Shown: positions 53,418-63,140 of the stretch, piece by piece
Layout: every line of letters begins with the position of its first letter
How positions within the stretch are numbered: position 1 is the first letter of the stretch
From: Phormidium sp. OSCR
GTDB lineage: Bacteria; Cyanobacteriota; Cyanobacteriia; Cyanobacteriales; Geitlerinemataceae
Assembly (NCBI GenBank): GCA_001314905.1
Contig: LJZT01000006.1
Location: 18,356-82,355, forward strand
Length of the DNA stretch: 64,000 bases
Direction of reading: 5' to 3'
Translations under genes and position numbers: made by a program
The notes under the pieces: model-generated
Seen by the model: only the letters and a program-made list of their open reading frames with translations
What the model was told of the DNA's origin: nothing
Databases searched by the model: none

Positions 53418-54110
53418 GAAGGGCGATCGCCAATGAGGAAACTACATTAAATGATGAAAAACGATGGACTATCGAGCTATTATCAGAAACCTTTGACCGT
53501 TTAAGGTTCAGGGTTAACATAATCGTGAAACACATCTCGTTAACCGCTTCGATCATTCAAGTAGATGCTCCTGTTTCCAGGCAGGGCTTTCTCCTGACCG
53601 TAAGCTAATTTTATCGATACCCTCCTAGAAAACGCAACCATCAGAACAGTCCTTGTGCCGTTTAATGATTGTCAGTGCCGCAGCTGAAGCTGACCCAACC
53701 GCCATCCCTAGTATAAGATCAACGTCTGCCAGAGATGGTTTAGCCCAAGATTAAGTTATTATTAAAAAAATACCACCTTGGATCGCCCTGGGTTCATCAG
53801 CCTAGAAGACTCCCATGCCGATGAACCGGAGGAATGGTTACAATAATAACCAGATAACAACGTAGGCGATCGCCGTTTAGAGCCAGTCACCCCGATATGC
53901 ACTATTATCGTTTTTTAGATGTAACCGAGCTTACATTTGCTAATCGATGATGTTGCACATAGATGTGAGTCATAGTTTCTGGATTTAACAAAATCTTTCT
54001 TGAATTTTAGGGTCATAAGCTGCTATCGATAATAAGTAGGGAAACTCATCAACGATAGAAAGCACTCAAATCGGGTTTCTCACTTGTCCTCACGCTAGGA
54101 AGCGAATGCT
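53418..54110. promoter_or_regulatory. 693-base divergent control region of ldh and xfp
   Basis: No gene is seen. The region should hold both divergent promoters. It contains a HIP1 site, AT-rich stretches (ATTATTAAAAAAATA near 53760) and the NtcA-like box listed separately. Its length leaves room for several regulators or a small RNA, which I cannot identify. Confidence 0.6.
53921..53934. promoter_or_regulatory. NtcA-like palindrome GTA-N8-TAC
   Basis: GTA (53921-53923), eight bases, TAC (53932-53934): the core consensus of the cyanobacterial nitrogen/carbon regulator NtcA. It lies 177 bases upstream of xfp. No well-placed -10 box 22 bases on is seen. Such a six-base match is expected by chance about every 4 kb, so support is modest. 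Confidence 0.3.
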
Positions 54111-56516
54111 ATGACCATTGCCACATCCCCAGTTACCACGGAAATGCCCCTATCGGCAGAAGAACTGCGGAAAATTCATGCCTACTGGCGGGCTGCCAAC
54201 TACCTGGCGGTGGGCATGATTTACCTCAAGGACAACCCACTCCTGAAAGAACCCATCAAACCCGAGCATGTCAAAAAACGGCTCCTCGGCCATTGGGGGT
54301 CCAGTCCGGGGTTAAGCTTTCTCTACATCCACCTCAACCGCCTCATCAACAAATATGACCTGAATGCTCTCTACGTCGCCGGCCCCGGCCATGGCGCTCC
54401 CGGCATCCTGGGGCCAGCCTATCTCGAAGGCACTTACTCGGAAGTCTATCCCGACAAAGGGCAAGACGAAGAAGGACTACAAAAATTCTTCAAACAATTC
54501 TCCTTCCCCGGCCATATCGGCAGTCACGTCACCCCGGAAACCCCCGGCTCGATTCACGAAGGCGGGGAACTTGGCTACAGTCTCTCCCACGCCTTCGGGG
54601 CCGCCTATGATAACCCCGATTTGCTGGTGGCAGCTGTCATCGGTGATGGAGAAGCCGAAACGGGACCCCTGGCAACGGCCTGGCATTCTAACAAGTACCT
54701 CAACCCCATCCGCGATGGCGCTGTCTTGCCGATTCTGCATTTGAACGGCTACAAAATCGCCAACCCCACCCTCCTGTCACGGATTCCTCACGAAGAACTC
54801 GAAGCCCTGTTCCAAGGCTATGGCTATCGTCCCTATTTCGTCGAGGGAGATGACCCTGAAATCATGCACCAACGCATGGCGCAAGTCCTCGAAACCTGTG
54901 TTCAGGAGATTCATCGCATCCAAGAGGAAGCGCGGCGCACTGGGGTGGCCCAACGACCCCGCTGGCCGATGATTGTCTTCCGCTCTCCCAAAGGCTGGAC
55001 AGGACCCGAATCCGTCAAGGGTCATAAAGTCGAAGGCTTCTGGCGGGCGCACCAAGTCCCCATGTCCGATGTGCATAAGAATCCTGAGAGCATGGCCATC
55101 TTGGAGGAATGGCTGCGTAGCTACAAGCCCGAGGAACTCTTCGATGAGACGGGTCAACTGATTCAGGAATTACAGGACCTGTCCCCGAAGGGTCCACGAC
55201 GCATGAGCGCCAACCCCATCACCAATGGGGGCTTGGTTCGCAAAGAACTGCGGCGGCCCGATTTCCGCAAATATGCCGTCGATGTGCCGCAACCGGGCCA
55301 TGTCGAGGCTCAGAACACCCGCATCATGAGTTTCTATTTGCGGGATGTGATGCGCAACAACATGGATAATTTCCGGGTGTTTGGCCCCGATGAGACGGCC
55401 TCGAACCGCTTACAAGCGCTCTATGAGGTGACGAAAAAGGCTTGGATGGCCGAGATGCTACCCGAGGATGAAGATGGCGGCTTTCTGTCTCCCGATGGCC
55501 GGGTGATGGAAATGCTGAGTGAGCATACCCTTGAAGGTTGGCTCGAAGGCTATCTGCTGACGGGACGACATGGGTTGTTCCATACCTATGAGGCTTTCGC
55601 TCATGTGATTGACTCGATGTTTAACCAGCACGCTAAATGGCTCGATATCTGCAAGAATGAGGTGCCTTGGCGTGCACCGGTGTCGTCGCTGAATATCCTG
55701 CTTTCGTCGGTGGTTTGGCGTCAGGATCACAATGGCTTTAGTCACCAAGATCCTGGATTTATTGATTTGGTGACCAATAAGAGTGCTGAGGTGACGCGGA
55801 TTTATCTGCCCCCCGATGCCAATTGTCTGCTCTCGGTGATGGACCATTGTTTGGAGAGCAAGAATTATGTCAATGTCATTGTGGCCGATAAGCAGGACCA
55901 TTTGCAGTATTTGACCATGGAGGAGGCGATCGCCCACTGCACTAAGGGCATCGGCATCTGGGAATGGGCCAGTAATGATGATTGCGGCAAAGATCCCGAT
56001 GAGCCGGATGTAATTATGGCCTCATGTGGGGATATCCTGACTCGGGAGGCCCTGGCGGCTACGGCGATTCTGCGCGAGGAGTTCCCGGATCTCAAGGTGC
56101 GCTTTATCAATGTGGTGGACTTGTTCCGTCTTCAGTCGGAAATTGATCACCCTCATGGTTTATCCGATCGCGACTTTGACAGTCTCTTTACCACCGATAA
56201 ACCGGTCATGTTCAACTTCCACGGCTATCCTTGGCTGATTCACAAACTCACCTATCGCCGCAGCAACCAGGAACGCATCCATGTACGCGGTTACAAGGAA
56301 AAGGGCAATATCAACACTCCCCTAGAGTTAGCGATTCGCAACCAAGTCGATCGCTTTAATTTGGTGATTGATGTCATTGATCGGGTTCCTAAGCTCGGTT
56401 CGGCGGCGGCCTATGTGAAGGAACGGATGAAAAATCAAATCATCGATCACATGCACTACGCCAAGGAACATGGAACTGACAAGCCGGAAATCACGAATTG
56501 GAAATGGCCCTATTAA
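54111..56516 (+). CDS. xfp: Xylulose-5-phosphate/fructose-6-phosphate phosphoketolase
   Basis: This 801-aa thiamine-diphosphate enzyme splits xylulose-5-P or fructose-6-P into acetyl-phosphate plus glyceraldehyde-3-P or erythrose-4-P. Family signatures are '[11 protein letters not shown]', '[30 protein letters not shown]', '[20 protein letters not shown]', '[13 protein letters not shown]' and 'FVAFHGYP'-like '[13 protein letters not shown]'. The length is standard. It is divergent from ldh-pyk-ackA, and its product feeds AckA directly. A strong terminator follows. Confidence 0.97.
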   Translation: MTIATSPVTTEMPLSAEELRKIHAYWRAANYLAVGMIYLKDNPLLKEPIKPEHVKKRLLGHWGSSPGLSFLYIHLNRLINKYDLNALYVAGPGHGAPGILGPAYLEGTYSEVYPDKGQDEEGLQKFFKQFSFPGHIGSHVTPETPGSIHEGGELGYSLSHAFGAAYDNPDLLVAAVIGDGEAETGPLATAWHSNKYLNPIRDGAVLPILHLNGYKIANPTLLSRIPHEELEALFQGYGYRPYFVEGDDPEIMHQRMAQVLETCVQEIHRIQEEARRTGVAQRPRWPMIVFRSPKGWTGPESVKGHKVEGFWRAHQVPMSDVHKNPESMAILEEWLRSYKPEELFDETGQLIQELQDLSPKGPRRMSANPITNGGLVRKELRRPDFRKYAVDVPQPGHVEAQNTRIMSFYLRDVMRNNMDNFRVFGPDETASNRLQALYEVTKKAWMAEMLPEDEDGGFLSPDGRVMEMLSEHTLEGWLEGYLLTGRHGLFHTYEAFAHVIDSMFNQHAKWLDICKNEVPWRAPVSSLNILLSSVVWRQDHNGFSHQDPGFIDLVTNKSAEVTRIYLPPDANCLLSVMDHCLESKNYVNVIVADKQDHLQYLTMEEAIAHCTKGIGIWEWASNDDCGKDPDEPDVIMASCGDILTREALAATAILREEFPDLKVRFINVVDLFRLQSEIDHPHGLSDRDFDSLFTTDKPVMFNFHGYPWLIHKLTYRRSNQERIHVRGYKEKGNINTPLELAIRNQVDRFNLVIDVIDRVPKLGSAAAYVKERMKNQIIDHMHYAKEHGTDKPEITNWKWPY

Positions 56517-56532
56517 ATCAGTAAGCTAGGGA

Positions 56533-56575
56533 ATAAAGGCGTTAGCGTTAGCAATGGCTGGCCTAACGCCTTTAT
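56533..56575 (+). terminator. Terminator of xfp
   Basis: A perfect 13-bp inverted repeat, ATAAAGGCGTTAG (56533-56545) and CTAACGCCTTTAT (56563-56575), 16 bases after the stop codon. Confidence 0.85.
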
Positions 56576-56604
56576 CTGAAAACTGACACCTAGAAATCTA
56601 TCTT

Positions 56605-57132
56605 ATGGCTGATTTAATTGCCGTTTCCTACGATAGCCAATACAAGGCTGAGGAAGTCCGCTTGGAATTGCTGAAACTGCAAAAACAGCATCTGATTGAA
56701 CTCGAAGATGCCGCCGTGGTGGTTAAAAACGAGGATGGCAAAGTCAAACTCAATCAGGCCATCAATCTCGCCGCCGCTGGAGCCGCCTCGGGCAGTTTCT
56801 GGGGGCTATTGATTGGCTTGCTGTTTCTGAGTCCTTTACTCGGTGTCGCTGTGGGGGCCGCTGGTGGTGCTATTGGTGGCGCTCTCAGTGATATTGGTGT
56901 TGATGACAACTTCATGCGGGAACTCGGGGAAACGATGCAGCCGGGAAGTTCCGCCTTGTTTATCCTGGTGCGCAAGGTGACGCCTGATAAAGTCCTCGAT
57001 GAAGTGGCTCAGTTCGGTGGTAAGGTCCTACGAACCTCTTTGAGTAAGGATCAAGAGGCCCAGTTGCAAGAAACCTTGTCTAATCGGGGCATTGAACTCG
57101 ATAAAGTTCATGCTGAAGCCAGCGAGTCCTAG
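56605..57132 (+). CDS. DUF1269 family membrane protein
   Basis: This 175-aa protein of the DUF1269 family reads 'MADLIAVSYDSQYKAEEVRLEL' at the start, with a Gly/Ala-rich membrane hairpin near residues 50-95 ('GSFWGLLIGLLFLSPLLGVAVGAAGGAIGGAL') and 'GVDDNFMRELGETMQPGSSALFILV'. Functions are unknown; some members are linked to stress and some bind near membranes. It lies after the xfp terminator, so it likely has its own promoter. Confidence 0.85.
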   Translation: MADLIAVSYDSQYKAEEVRLELLKLQKQHLIELEDAAVVVKNEDGKVKLNQAINLAAAGAASGSFWGLLIGLLFLSPLLGVAVGAAGGAIGGALSDIGVDDNFMRELGETMQPGSSALFILVRKVTPDKVLDEVAQFGGKVLRTSLSKDQEAQLQETLSNRGIELDKVHAEASES

Positions 57133-57154
57133 TTGATTGGACTGATAATAGTTA

Positions 57155-57215
57155 CCGCCGGCGATCGCCGGCGGTTTGGGGGACACTCCTTTCGGGGCGA
57201 TCGCCCCTTTTTTTT
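57155..57215 (+). terminator. HIP1-based hairpins and terminator after DUF1269
   Basis: CCGCCGGC-GATC-GCCGGCGG (57155-57174) is followed by GGGGC-GATC-GCCCC (57194-57207) and then eight T (57208-57215). Both stems are extended HIP1 palindromes; the second with its T-run is a proper intrinsic terminator. Confidence 0.85.
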
Positions 57216-57267
57216 CGGCCCGATTCTCCAGACTGAATCTCCTCGGTCTCGTTAAAAGGCGATCGAA

Positions 57268-59880
57268 ATGAGATATAACAAATGGAGAGTTCCCGAGAAT
57301 TTGCCAAGAGTACGGTCTTACATCATGGTCAACGTCGCGACCCCTTCTATCCCCTCCATCCAACTCGAAGATGATGCTACCCAGGAATTGCTTGATTGGG
57401 CCACGGCGATCGAGCATTCCGAAAGCACATATTTTGAAAAAAGTCAAGCCCTCGCCGTCAAACTTGGCGCGCATTACCGCCAAGATGGCCTGACCGAATT
57501 TGGCTTCTGGACTCCCGAACTCACCGCCCAGGTGATGCGACGTAAGGAAATTTACCTAGAAATCCTCACCCCCATCGATGACATCGATTTCCGAAATCCT
57601 CGCCAGGTGGTGCGCTTTCGCCGCACGCGCTTAAACCTCAAACAACAAGGTGAGTTTCTCTGGGGAGTCGTCTCCGGCTTGCAGGGAGGAACTCGGGACC
57701 AAGCCGGTTCGTTTTATTGGCTACGTTTTGTCGACCAACAGGGGATTCTCGAAGCCATTCGCGATGTCGTCCCCTACTCACTCCCCTATGGTGTCTTCGG
57801 GCCAGCCGAAGTCTATGATATCGACCGCCTCCAAGCCAATCGCCCCGATTTAGACTATTTTGCCCGCACCAGCGCCTCGCAACTACCAGAATTTTTCACC
57901 CAAGATACCCATCACCAGCAAGACCTAAAAGCCATTCCTCGGGTTCATGCTCCTCGCAACATCCTACAACTCCATGTGGGAACCGCCACCGCTGAGGGAA
58001 CCCTCGAAGGATTAACGAAACTCTATCAGCGCATTTCGACTAAATTGGCCAATGGCGATGCCCTAACCCCCATAGAACACAACTATGTGGGCTATGATGC
58101 GGTGCAATTGTTACCCCTCGAACCCACCATTGAGTTCCGTAGCGAATATAGTCCTGAAAGTGAATTTTTTGTCTTTCTCTCGGAAGATGAGGAAGATGAA
58201 CTCAAAATTGAACTGCGTAAACCCAACACTGAAGATTGGGGCTATGATGTGCCAATTCTTGGTTCAAGTGCCACTAATCCCGCTCAATTAGGCAGTTTAC
58301 GGCCTGATGAAATGGTGGATTTTGTGGCGACGCTTCATAATTTCTCGACGGGGCCAATTCAGGTAATTTATGATCTCGTCTATGGTCATGCCGATAACCA
58401 GTCGGAACTGCTGATTAACCGGGAATATCTCAAGGGGCCAAATATGTATGGCCAAGACTTGAACCACCAACTCCCGACGGTACGGGCGATTTTCCTGGAA
58501 ATGCAGCGCCGTAAGTTGAATACAGGGGCTGATGGAATTCGCGTTGATGGTGGCCAAGATTTCCGCTTTTTTAACCCGTTATCGGGCGCGGTTGAACAAG
58601 ATGACGCTTACTTACTGGCCATGAGTAATGTGGTTCAGGATATTGAAGGGTTTAAGCGGTTGATGTTTACCATCTTTGAAGATGGTCGCCCTTGGCCGGC
58701 TGAGGGTTGGGAAGATATTTCGACTTATCGAGATTTGATTGAAAAAATGCCCGAGTCCTATCAATGGGGACCGTTGGTGTTTGCCCATAATACGCCAACT
58801 CTCAAGGGGTTTTGGGAGCGCAAATGGCGGCGGGTATTGGAAGTGATGCACATTGGCAGTAATTGGATTACGGGTTGTGCGAATCATGATACGGTGCGGC
58901 GAGGAAATCAGGTGTCTCTGGAGGAACCGATTAACTGGAATTTAGGGGAAAGTTTGCCGGAGGTTCTTTGGAAGGCTTATGATAATCCGGCGACGTCGAT
59001 TTGGGTGTATGGGTTTAGTCCGGGCTTACCGATGGATTTTATTAATGCCCTCTGTCACGCTCCCTGGATGTTTTTCCGCAACACGGATGAACGCTATGGG
59101 GTGAAGGTGGTTTCTGAGGAAATTGGCTTCCTCGATTGGCAAATTTCTGAGGAGATTTATAATCGTCCCGATTTATTTCAAAATCTCAAAAAGTTGGGGT
59201 TTGAGTATCTCGAAGATGTGCGAGGCTTTGGACGAGCGCTGCAAGAAACGATGATGGAAATGGATTATGACCTTAGCCGGGTGGCGAAGATCTGTCAGGA
59301 TTGTTTGGGAGAGGATGCCTCGGCTTGTAGCATTGATAGTATGAAACTGCTGAATCATCCTAAGATGGTGACGTTCTTAAAACGTTTGGATGAGGCACAG
59401 TTGAAAAAGTTTGCTCTGACCTATATGGAAGACTGTTTTGTGGCCTGTAATGTGGGTCATCATGCTGATCAAGTGGATGAGGTTCAGGCGCAGTTTAATC
59501 GTCAGTTGCGGGAGTTTCGTCATGAACGGCCTTGGTTGGCGCAGAATCTGATTGGAACCGATCGCTTTGATAAGTCTAGTGAAGGCGATCGCACCATCTT
59601 TTATGGAGTTCGCAGTAACCCCAATGATGGCTCCGAAGGGGTAGTGATGGTGGCTCACTTGGGAGGCGATCCCATGACGGTTGAACTCGGGGAGTGGCTC
59701 GGGATTGATTTGAATCAATGGACGGTAGAAATTGCTTCGCCTGGGTTGGAACGGGATGGTAATTTTGAGGATCTCAATTCCTTTGAATTACGGGATTCTG
59801 AAGGACTCTTGCTTTGTTTTGCGCCGCCGGAACGATCGCCGGTGTCTCAACCCCAATCGCCTCCACCCACTCAGTCGTAA
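57268..59880 (+). CDS. GH13-like glycoside hydrolase, possible glucosylglycerol hydrolase
   Basis: This 870-aa protein (851 if the ATG at 57325 is used; the first ATG has AAGG at better spacing) shows a GH13-like pattern: 'LNTGADGIRVDGGQDF' looks like conserved region II with the nucleophile Asp, and 'GCANHDTVRRG' like region IV. It is not an ordinary amylase, since about 300 residues precede the barrel. The best match from memory is the cyanobacterial glucosylglycerol hydrolase GghA (Slr1670 type), which recycles this compatible solute after salt stress. Synthesis genes (ggpS, ggpP) are not in the window, so the substrate remains inferred. Confidence 0.65.
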   Translation: MRYNKWRVPENLPRVRSYIMVNVATPSIPSIQLEDDATQELLDWATAIEHSESTYFEKSQALAVKLGAHYRQDGLTEFGFWTPELTAQVMRRKEIYLEILTPIDDIDFRNPRQVVRFRRTRLNLKQQGEFLWGVVSGLQGGTRDQAGSFYWLRFVDQQGILEAIRDVVPYSLPYGVFGPAEVYDIDRLQANRPDLDYFARTSASQLPEFFTQDTHHQQDLKAIPRVHAPRNILQLHVGTATAEGTLEGLTKLYQRISTKLANGDALTPIEHNYVGYDAVQLLPLEPTIEFRSEYSPESEFFVFLSEDEEDELKIELRKPNTEDWGYDVPILGSSATNPAQLGSLRPDEMVDFVATLHNFSTGPIQVIYDLVYGHADNQSELLINREYLKGPNMYGQDLNHQLPTVRAIFLEMQRRKLNTGADGIRVDGGQDFRFFNPLSGAVEQDDAYLLAMSNVVQDIEGFKRLMFTIFEDGRPWPAEGWEDISTYRDLIEKMPESYQWGPLVFAHNTPTLKGFWERKWRRVLEVMHIGSNWITGCANHDTVRRGNQVSLEEPINWNLGESLPEVLWKAYDNPATSIWVYGFSPGLPMDFINALCHAPWMFFRNTDERYGVKVVSEEIGFLDWQISEEIYNRPDLFQNLKKLGFEYLEDVRGFGRALQETMMEMDYDLSRVAKICQDCLGEDASACSIDSMKLLNHPKMVTFLKRLDEAQLKKFALTYMEDCFVACNVGHHADQVDEVQAQFNRQLREFRHERPWLAQNLIGTDRFDKSSEGDRTIFYGVRSNPNDGSEGVVMVAHLGGDPMTVELGEWLGIDLNQWTVEIASPGLERDGNFEDLNSFELRDSEGLLLCFAPPERSPVSQPQSPPPTQS

Positions 59881-59922
59881 TTTCGTCTGTTGTCTCAACA
59901 TTCACGGTCTGTTTGATTTCTC

Positions 59923-61233
59923 ATGAGCGAGCGCCCAAACCCAGATCCACAACCGACACCGACGACTCCTGGGGAGGAAACACCCCCCGCCCAAAGTCGT
60001 CGTCTCGGGCGACTGTTAAATGATACGTTAGAGCAACTGAAAGGGCGTTTACCCAACATCCCCAACATAGGAGATGTCACCAAGTTATTTTCAGTCAGTG
60101 ATGAGCAGTTAGCCGAAATTCTAGCTCGGGTTCGCGAAGAACTTCCCACCACGGAAGCCCTTTTGTTGGGCAAACCGCAGGCGGGGAAAAGTTCAATTGT
60201 TCGTGGCTTAACGGGGGTATCTGCTGAGATTATTGGTCAAGGATTTCGCCCCCATACCCAGAACACCCAACGCTACGCCTATCCCTCGGAGGAATTGCCC
60301 CTATTGGTGTTTACAGACACGGTGGGGTTAGGGGATACCCGACGGGATACGCAAGAGTTAGTCTCAGAACTCCTCGATGAGTTGGATGTGGAAACTCGTC
60401 GCGCCCGGATTTTAATTCTCACGGTTAGAATTACGGATTTTGCGACCGATACGTTACAGGATATTGTCCGCCAACTGCGTCAGCAACATCCCGAAATTCC
60501 CTGTTTATTGGCGATTACCTGTTTGCATGAACTTTACCCTTCGTCGGTTGTTGATCATCCGGAGTATCCCCCCGAGTTTGAGGAGGTACAGCGGGTTTCT
60601 CGGGCGTTACAAGGGTCGTTTGCGTCCTGGTATGATGGGGTGGTTTGGCTCGATTTTACCCTGGAAGACGATGGATTTACGCCGGTGTTTTATGGGTTAG
60701 AAGCTCTACGGGATGCGATCGCCGAGTTACTCCCACAAGCCGAGGCCCGGGCCATTCACGAGTTACTCGCTGAAGGGACGACGCAGGAGTTGGGGGATCT
60801 CTACCGCGATGTAGGACGACGCTATATCCTGGCGTTTTCGGTCATGGCGGCGACGTTAGCGGCGGTTCCCCTACCGTTTGCCACCATGCCGGTTTTAACG
60901 GCGTTACAGGTGTCTCTAGTGGGCGTTATCGGGCGACTGTACGGCCAGACTCTCTCGCCGTCGCAAGCGGGAGGAGTGGTCAGTGCGATCGCCGGTGGCT
61001 TTTTAGCCCAATTAGTGGGACGGGAATTGATTAAGTTTATCCCCGGATTAGGGAGCGCCCTAGCCGCCTCCTGGGCGGCGGCGTACACCTGGGCATTAGG
61101 GGAAGGAGCTTGTGTCTATTTCGGGGATTTAATGGGCGGTAAAACCCCTGATCCGCAAAAAATTCAAAAAGCCATGAACGAAGCCTTTGAAGCCGCCAAA
61201 AAACGGTTCCGAGACCATGAAAATGAGGAGTAA
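59923..61233 (+). CDS. DUF697-type membrane GTPase
   Basis: This 436-aa GTPase starts with a Pro-rich tail and a helical stretch. The Era/TrmE-type G domain follows near residues 78-250: G1 GKPQAGKSS, G3 DTVGLGDTR, G4 in the 'LAITCLHEL' region (not canonical NKxD). A C-terminal DUF697 part has membrane segments near 305-395 ('AFSVMAATLAAVPLPFATMPVLTAL', 'GGVVSAIAGGFLAQLVG'). The role is unknown; such proteins sit at membranes in many cyanobacteria. It may be co-regulated with the PP2C gene 70 bases downstream. Confidence 0.85.
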   Translation: MSERPNPDPQPTPTTPGEETPPAQSRRLGRLLNDTLEQLKGRLPNIPNIGDVTKLFSVSDEQLAEILARVREELPTTEALLLGKPQAGKSSIVRGLTGVSAEIIGQGFRPHTQNTQRYAYPSEELPLLVFTDTVGLGDTRRDTQELVSELLDELDVETRRARILILTVRITDFATDTLQDIVRQLRQQHPEIPCLLAITCLHELYPSSVVDHPEYPPEFEEVQRVSRALQGSFASWYDGVVWLDFTLEDDGFTPVFYGLEALRDAIAELLPQAEARAIHELLAEGTTQELGDLYRDVGRRYILAFSVMAATLAAVPLPFATMPVLTALQVSLVGVIGRLYGQTLSPSQAGGVVSAIAGGFLAQLVGRELIKFIPGLGSALAASWAAAYTWALGEGACVYFGDLMGGKTPDPQKIQKAMNEAFEAAKKRFRDHENEE

Positions 61234-61237
61234 AACA

Positions 61238-61293
61238 TTCCCTGTTCCCTGTTCCCTGTTCCCTGTTCCCTGTTCCCTGTTCCCTGTTCCCTC
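61238..61293. repeat. Heptamer tandem repeat TTCCCTG x 8
   Basis: Seven perfect TTCCCTG units plus TTCCCTC fill the space between the GTPase stop and the PP2C start, ending 10 bases before the PP2C ATG. This is a typical cyanobacterial short tandem repeated repetitive (STRR) heptamer. Confidence 0.97.
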
Positions 61294-61303
61294 TTAAAAA
61301 GTC

Positions 61304-62113
61304 ATGTCTAATTTGGCTGAAGTTCAAGTTAAAACATTGGGTTGGGCGACGGTTGCCAAGGTTTCCCATATTGGTAATGTTCGCAAAGAAAACCAGGATA
61401 ACTTATTAATAAAACCCTGGCCCGATGGTTCAGCCATTTTAGCCGTAGTTGCCGATGGAATGGGGGGCGGTCGTGGTGGAAAACGAGCGGCAGAAATTAC
61501 CGTTGAGACCTTTGCAACGCTCTTACATCAGCCCGTTGCGAGTTCCCCGAGCGATCGCTATCAACTACTTTGGAATACCCTGCATCAAGCCGATGAAAAC
61601 ATCCGCGCAGAAGGCTGTATCAATCCTAAATTAGCAGGAATGGGGGCGACAGCGGTGGTGGCCCTAATTACCCCCAATGAGATGATTCATCTCTACGCCG
61701 GAGACAGTCGCCTTTACCATTATCGTCCAGACGAGTTCCTCTATAAAACCGCCGATCACTCGGTGATACGAATGCTACTCGATATCGGCCGCATCACCGA
61801 AGATGAGGTGGCCACCCATCCCATGCGAGCCATGGTAAGTTCTTGTTTAGGGGGACGAGATGGAAACGGGGATTTTAGTATTGATCCCAAGTGGAATCGC
61901 GAACCCTCTCCGCAACGAGAGTTACAGATTGATGATTTACTGTTGCTTTGTAGTGATGGCTTACATGGTCGTCTTCAGGACAGTGAAATACGGGGCTATC
62001 TCGACGGATATCAAAAATGGCCCGGTAAGGCGTTACAGGCTCTCCAAGAACGAGCCTTGGATGAGGGAGGTTTGGATAATTTGACGGGAATTTTAATTCA
62101 TATTAATGCTTAG
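61304..62113 (+). CDS. PP2C-type protein phosphatase
   Basis: This 269-aa PPM phosphatase has metal-binding motifs 'GNVRKENQD', VADGMGG, 'LYAGDSRLYHYR', CSDGL and GLDNLTG. It has no membrane segment and should dephosphorylate Ser/Thr in the cytoplasm, opposing kinases such as the one at 17878-19389. Its ribosome site is squeezed between the heptamer repeat and the ATG. It overlaps the convergent dus gene by 11 bases. Confidence 0.93.
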   Translation: MSNLAEVQVKTLGWATVAKVSHIGNVRKENQDNLLIKPWPDGSAILAVVADGMGGGRGGKRAAEITVETFATLLHQPVASSPSDRYQLLWNTLHQADENIRAEGCINPKLAGMGATAVVALITPNEMIHLYAGDSRLYHYRPDEFLYKTADHSVIRMLLDIGRITEDEVATHPMRAMVSSCLGGRDGNGDFSIDPKWNREPSPQRELQIDDLLLLCSDGLHGRLQDSEIRGYLDGYQKWPGKALQALQERALDEGGLDNLTGILIHINA

Positions 62114-63140
62114 CCGGGTTTGATGTTGATTGTAATTGGGCGATCGCGCGATCGAGAATTTCGCATCCTTCTTCTACCGACTCAATGCGACTGAGTTTAT
62201 CCCGTAGTTGATTCGCACCAGGGAAGCCTTTACAGTACCAGGATAGGTGTTTGCGCGATTGATAAATGCCGCGATCGCCCTTATAAGCCCCCAACGCTCG
62301 CAAATGCTCCTTAGCACAGTCCAACCGCTGCACCGGACTAGCAGGAGGGAGTTGTTGCCCCGTTTTAAGAAAATGGTCAATTTCCCCCACCAAAAAGGGA
62401 TAACCCAGAGTTCCCCGCGAACACATCACCCCATCCGCCCCCGTTTCTTCCAGACAGCGTATCGCCGACTCCACCGAAACAATATCCCCATTAGCAATCA
62501 CGGGAATTTCGAGTTGTTCTTTAACTCGGCGAATCCATTGCCATTGAGCCTCCCCGGTATATCCTTGTTGTCGAGTGCGTCCGTGGAGTGTCAGCATCGC
62601 GGCCCCCGCATCCTGCATCCGCTGGGCAAACTCCAGGATATTGATTTCCTCATCGGACCATCCCAGGCGAGTTTTGACCGTCACCGGAACCCCCGCCACC
62701 TGCACCACCGCGCGAACCAGGGCCTCAGCCACTTCCGGCTGACGTAATAGAGAGGAACCGCCCCCTTTGCGGGTAATTTTGTTGACGGGACAACCCATAT
62801 TGATATCAATCGTATCCGACCCCTGATCAACGGCAATCTGGGCCGCTTTTCCGAGGAAGTCGGGGCGGCCATCAAACAGTTGAATACTAATAGGATGTTC
62901 ATCGGGATCAACATCCATAATTTGGGGAACCTCCCGCAGATGTTGCAAACTCGACGCTTGCACCATTTCCGTGTACATCATCGATTGGGGCGCGTAGCGG
63001 CGCACCAGGCGGCGAAAGACGAGGTCGGTGACGCCGGAGAGGGGCGATTGGAGGACGCGGCTTTGGACTTGAACGCTGCCGATGTGCAGGGGTTGGGCGA
63101 AACGTTGCTGCCGGAGAGGGGTTAGGGATGAGTCAGTCAT
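62103..63140 (-). CDS. dus: tRNA-dihydrouridine synthase
   Basis: This 345-aa FMN enzyme reduces uridines in tRNA D-loops. Landmarks are 'RVLQSPLSGVTDLVFRRLVRR', 'YTEMVQASSL', 'DINMGCPVNKITRKGGGSSLL' with the catalytic Cys, 'VTVKTRLGW', 'TLHGRTRQQGYTG', 'VIANGDIVS' and 'GVMCSRGTLGYPFL'. It resembles the DusB group; the exact tRNA positions cannot be told. Confidence 0.93.
   Translation of the reverse strand: MTDSSLTPLRQQRFAQPLHIGSVQVQSRVLQSPLSGVTDLVFRRLVRRYAPQSMMYTEMVQASSLQHLREVPQIMDVDPDEHPISIQLFDGRPDFLGKAAQIAVDQGSDTIDINMGCPVNKITRKGGGSSLLRQPEVAEALVRAVVQVAGVPVTVKTRLGWSDEEINILEFAQRMQDAGAAMLTLHGRTRQQGYTGEAQWQWIRRVKEQLEIPVIANGDIVSVESAIRCLEETGADGVMCSRGTLGYPFLVGEIDHFLKTGQQLPPASPVQRLDCAKEHLRALGAYKGDRGIYQSRKHLSWYCKGFPGANQLRDKLSRIESVEEGCEILDRAIAQLQSTSNPAKH

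Noticed and set aside
61238..61293. CRISPR-like array
   Set aside because: The units are 7 bases with no spacers. The arrays at 33106, 24288 and 19411 also lack unique spacers, and no cas genes occur.
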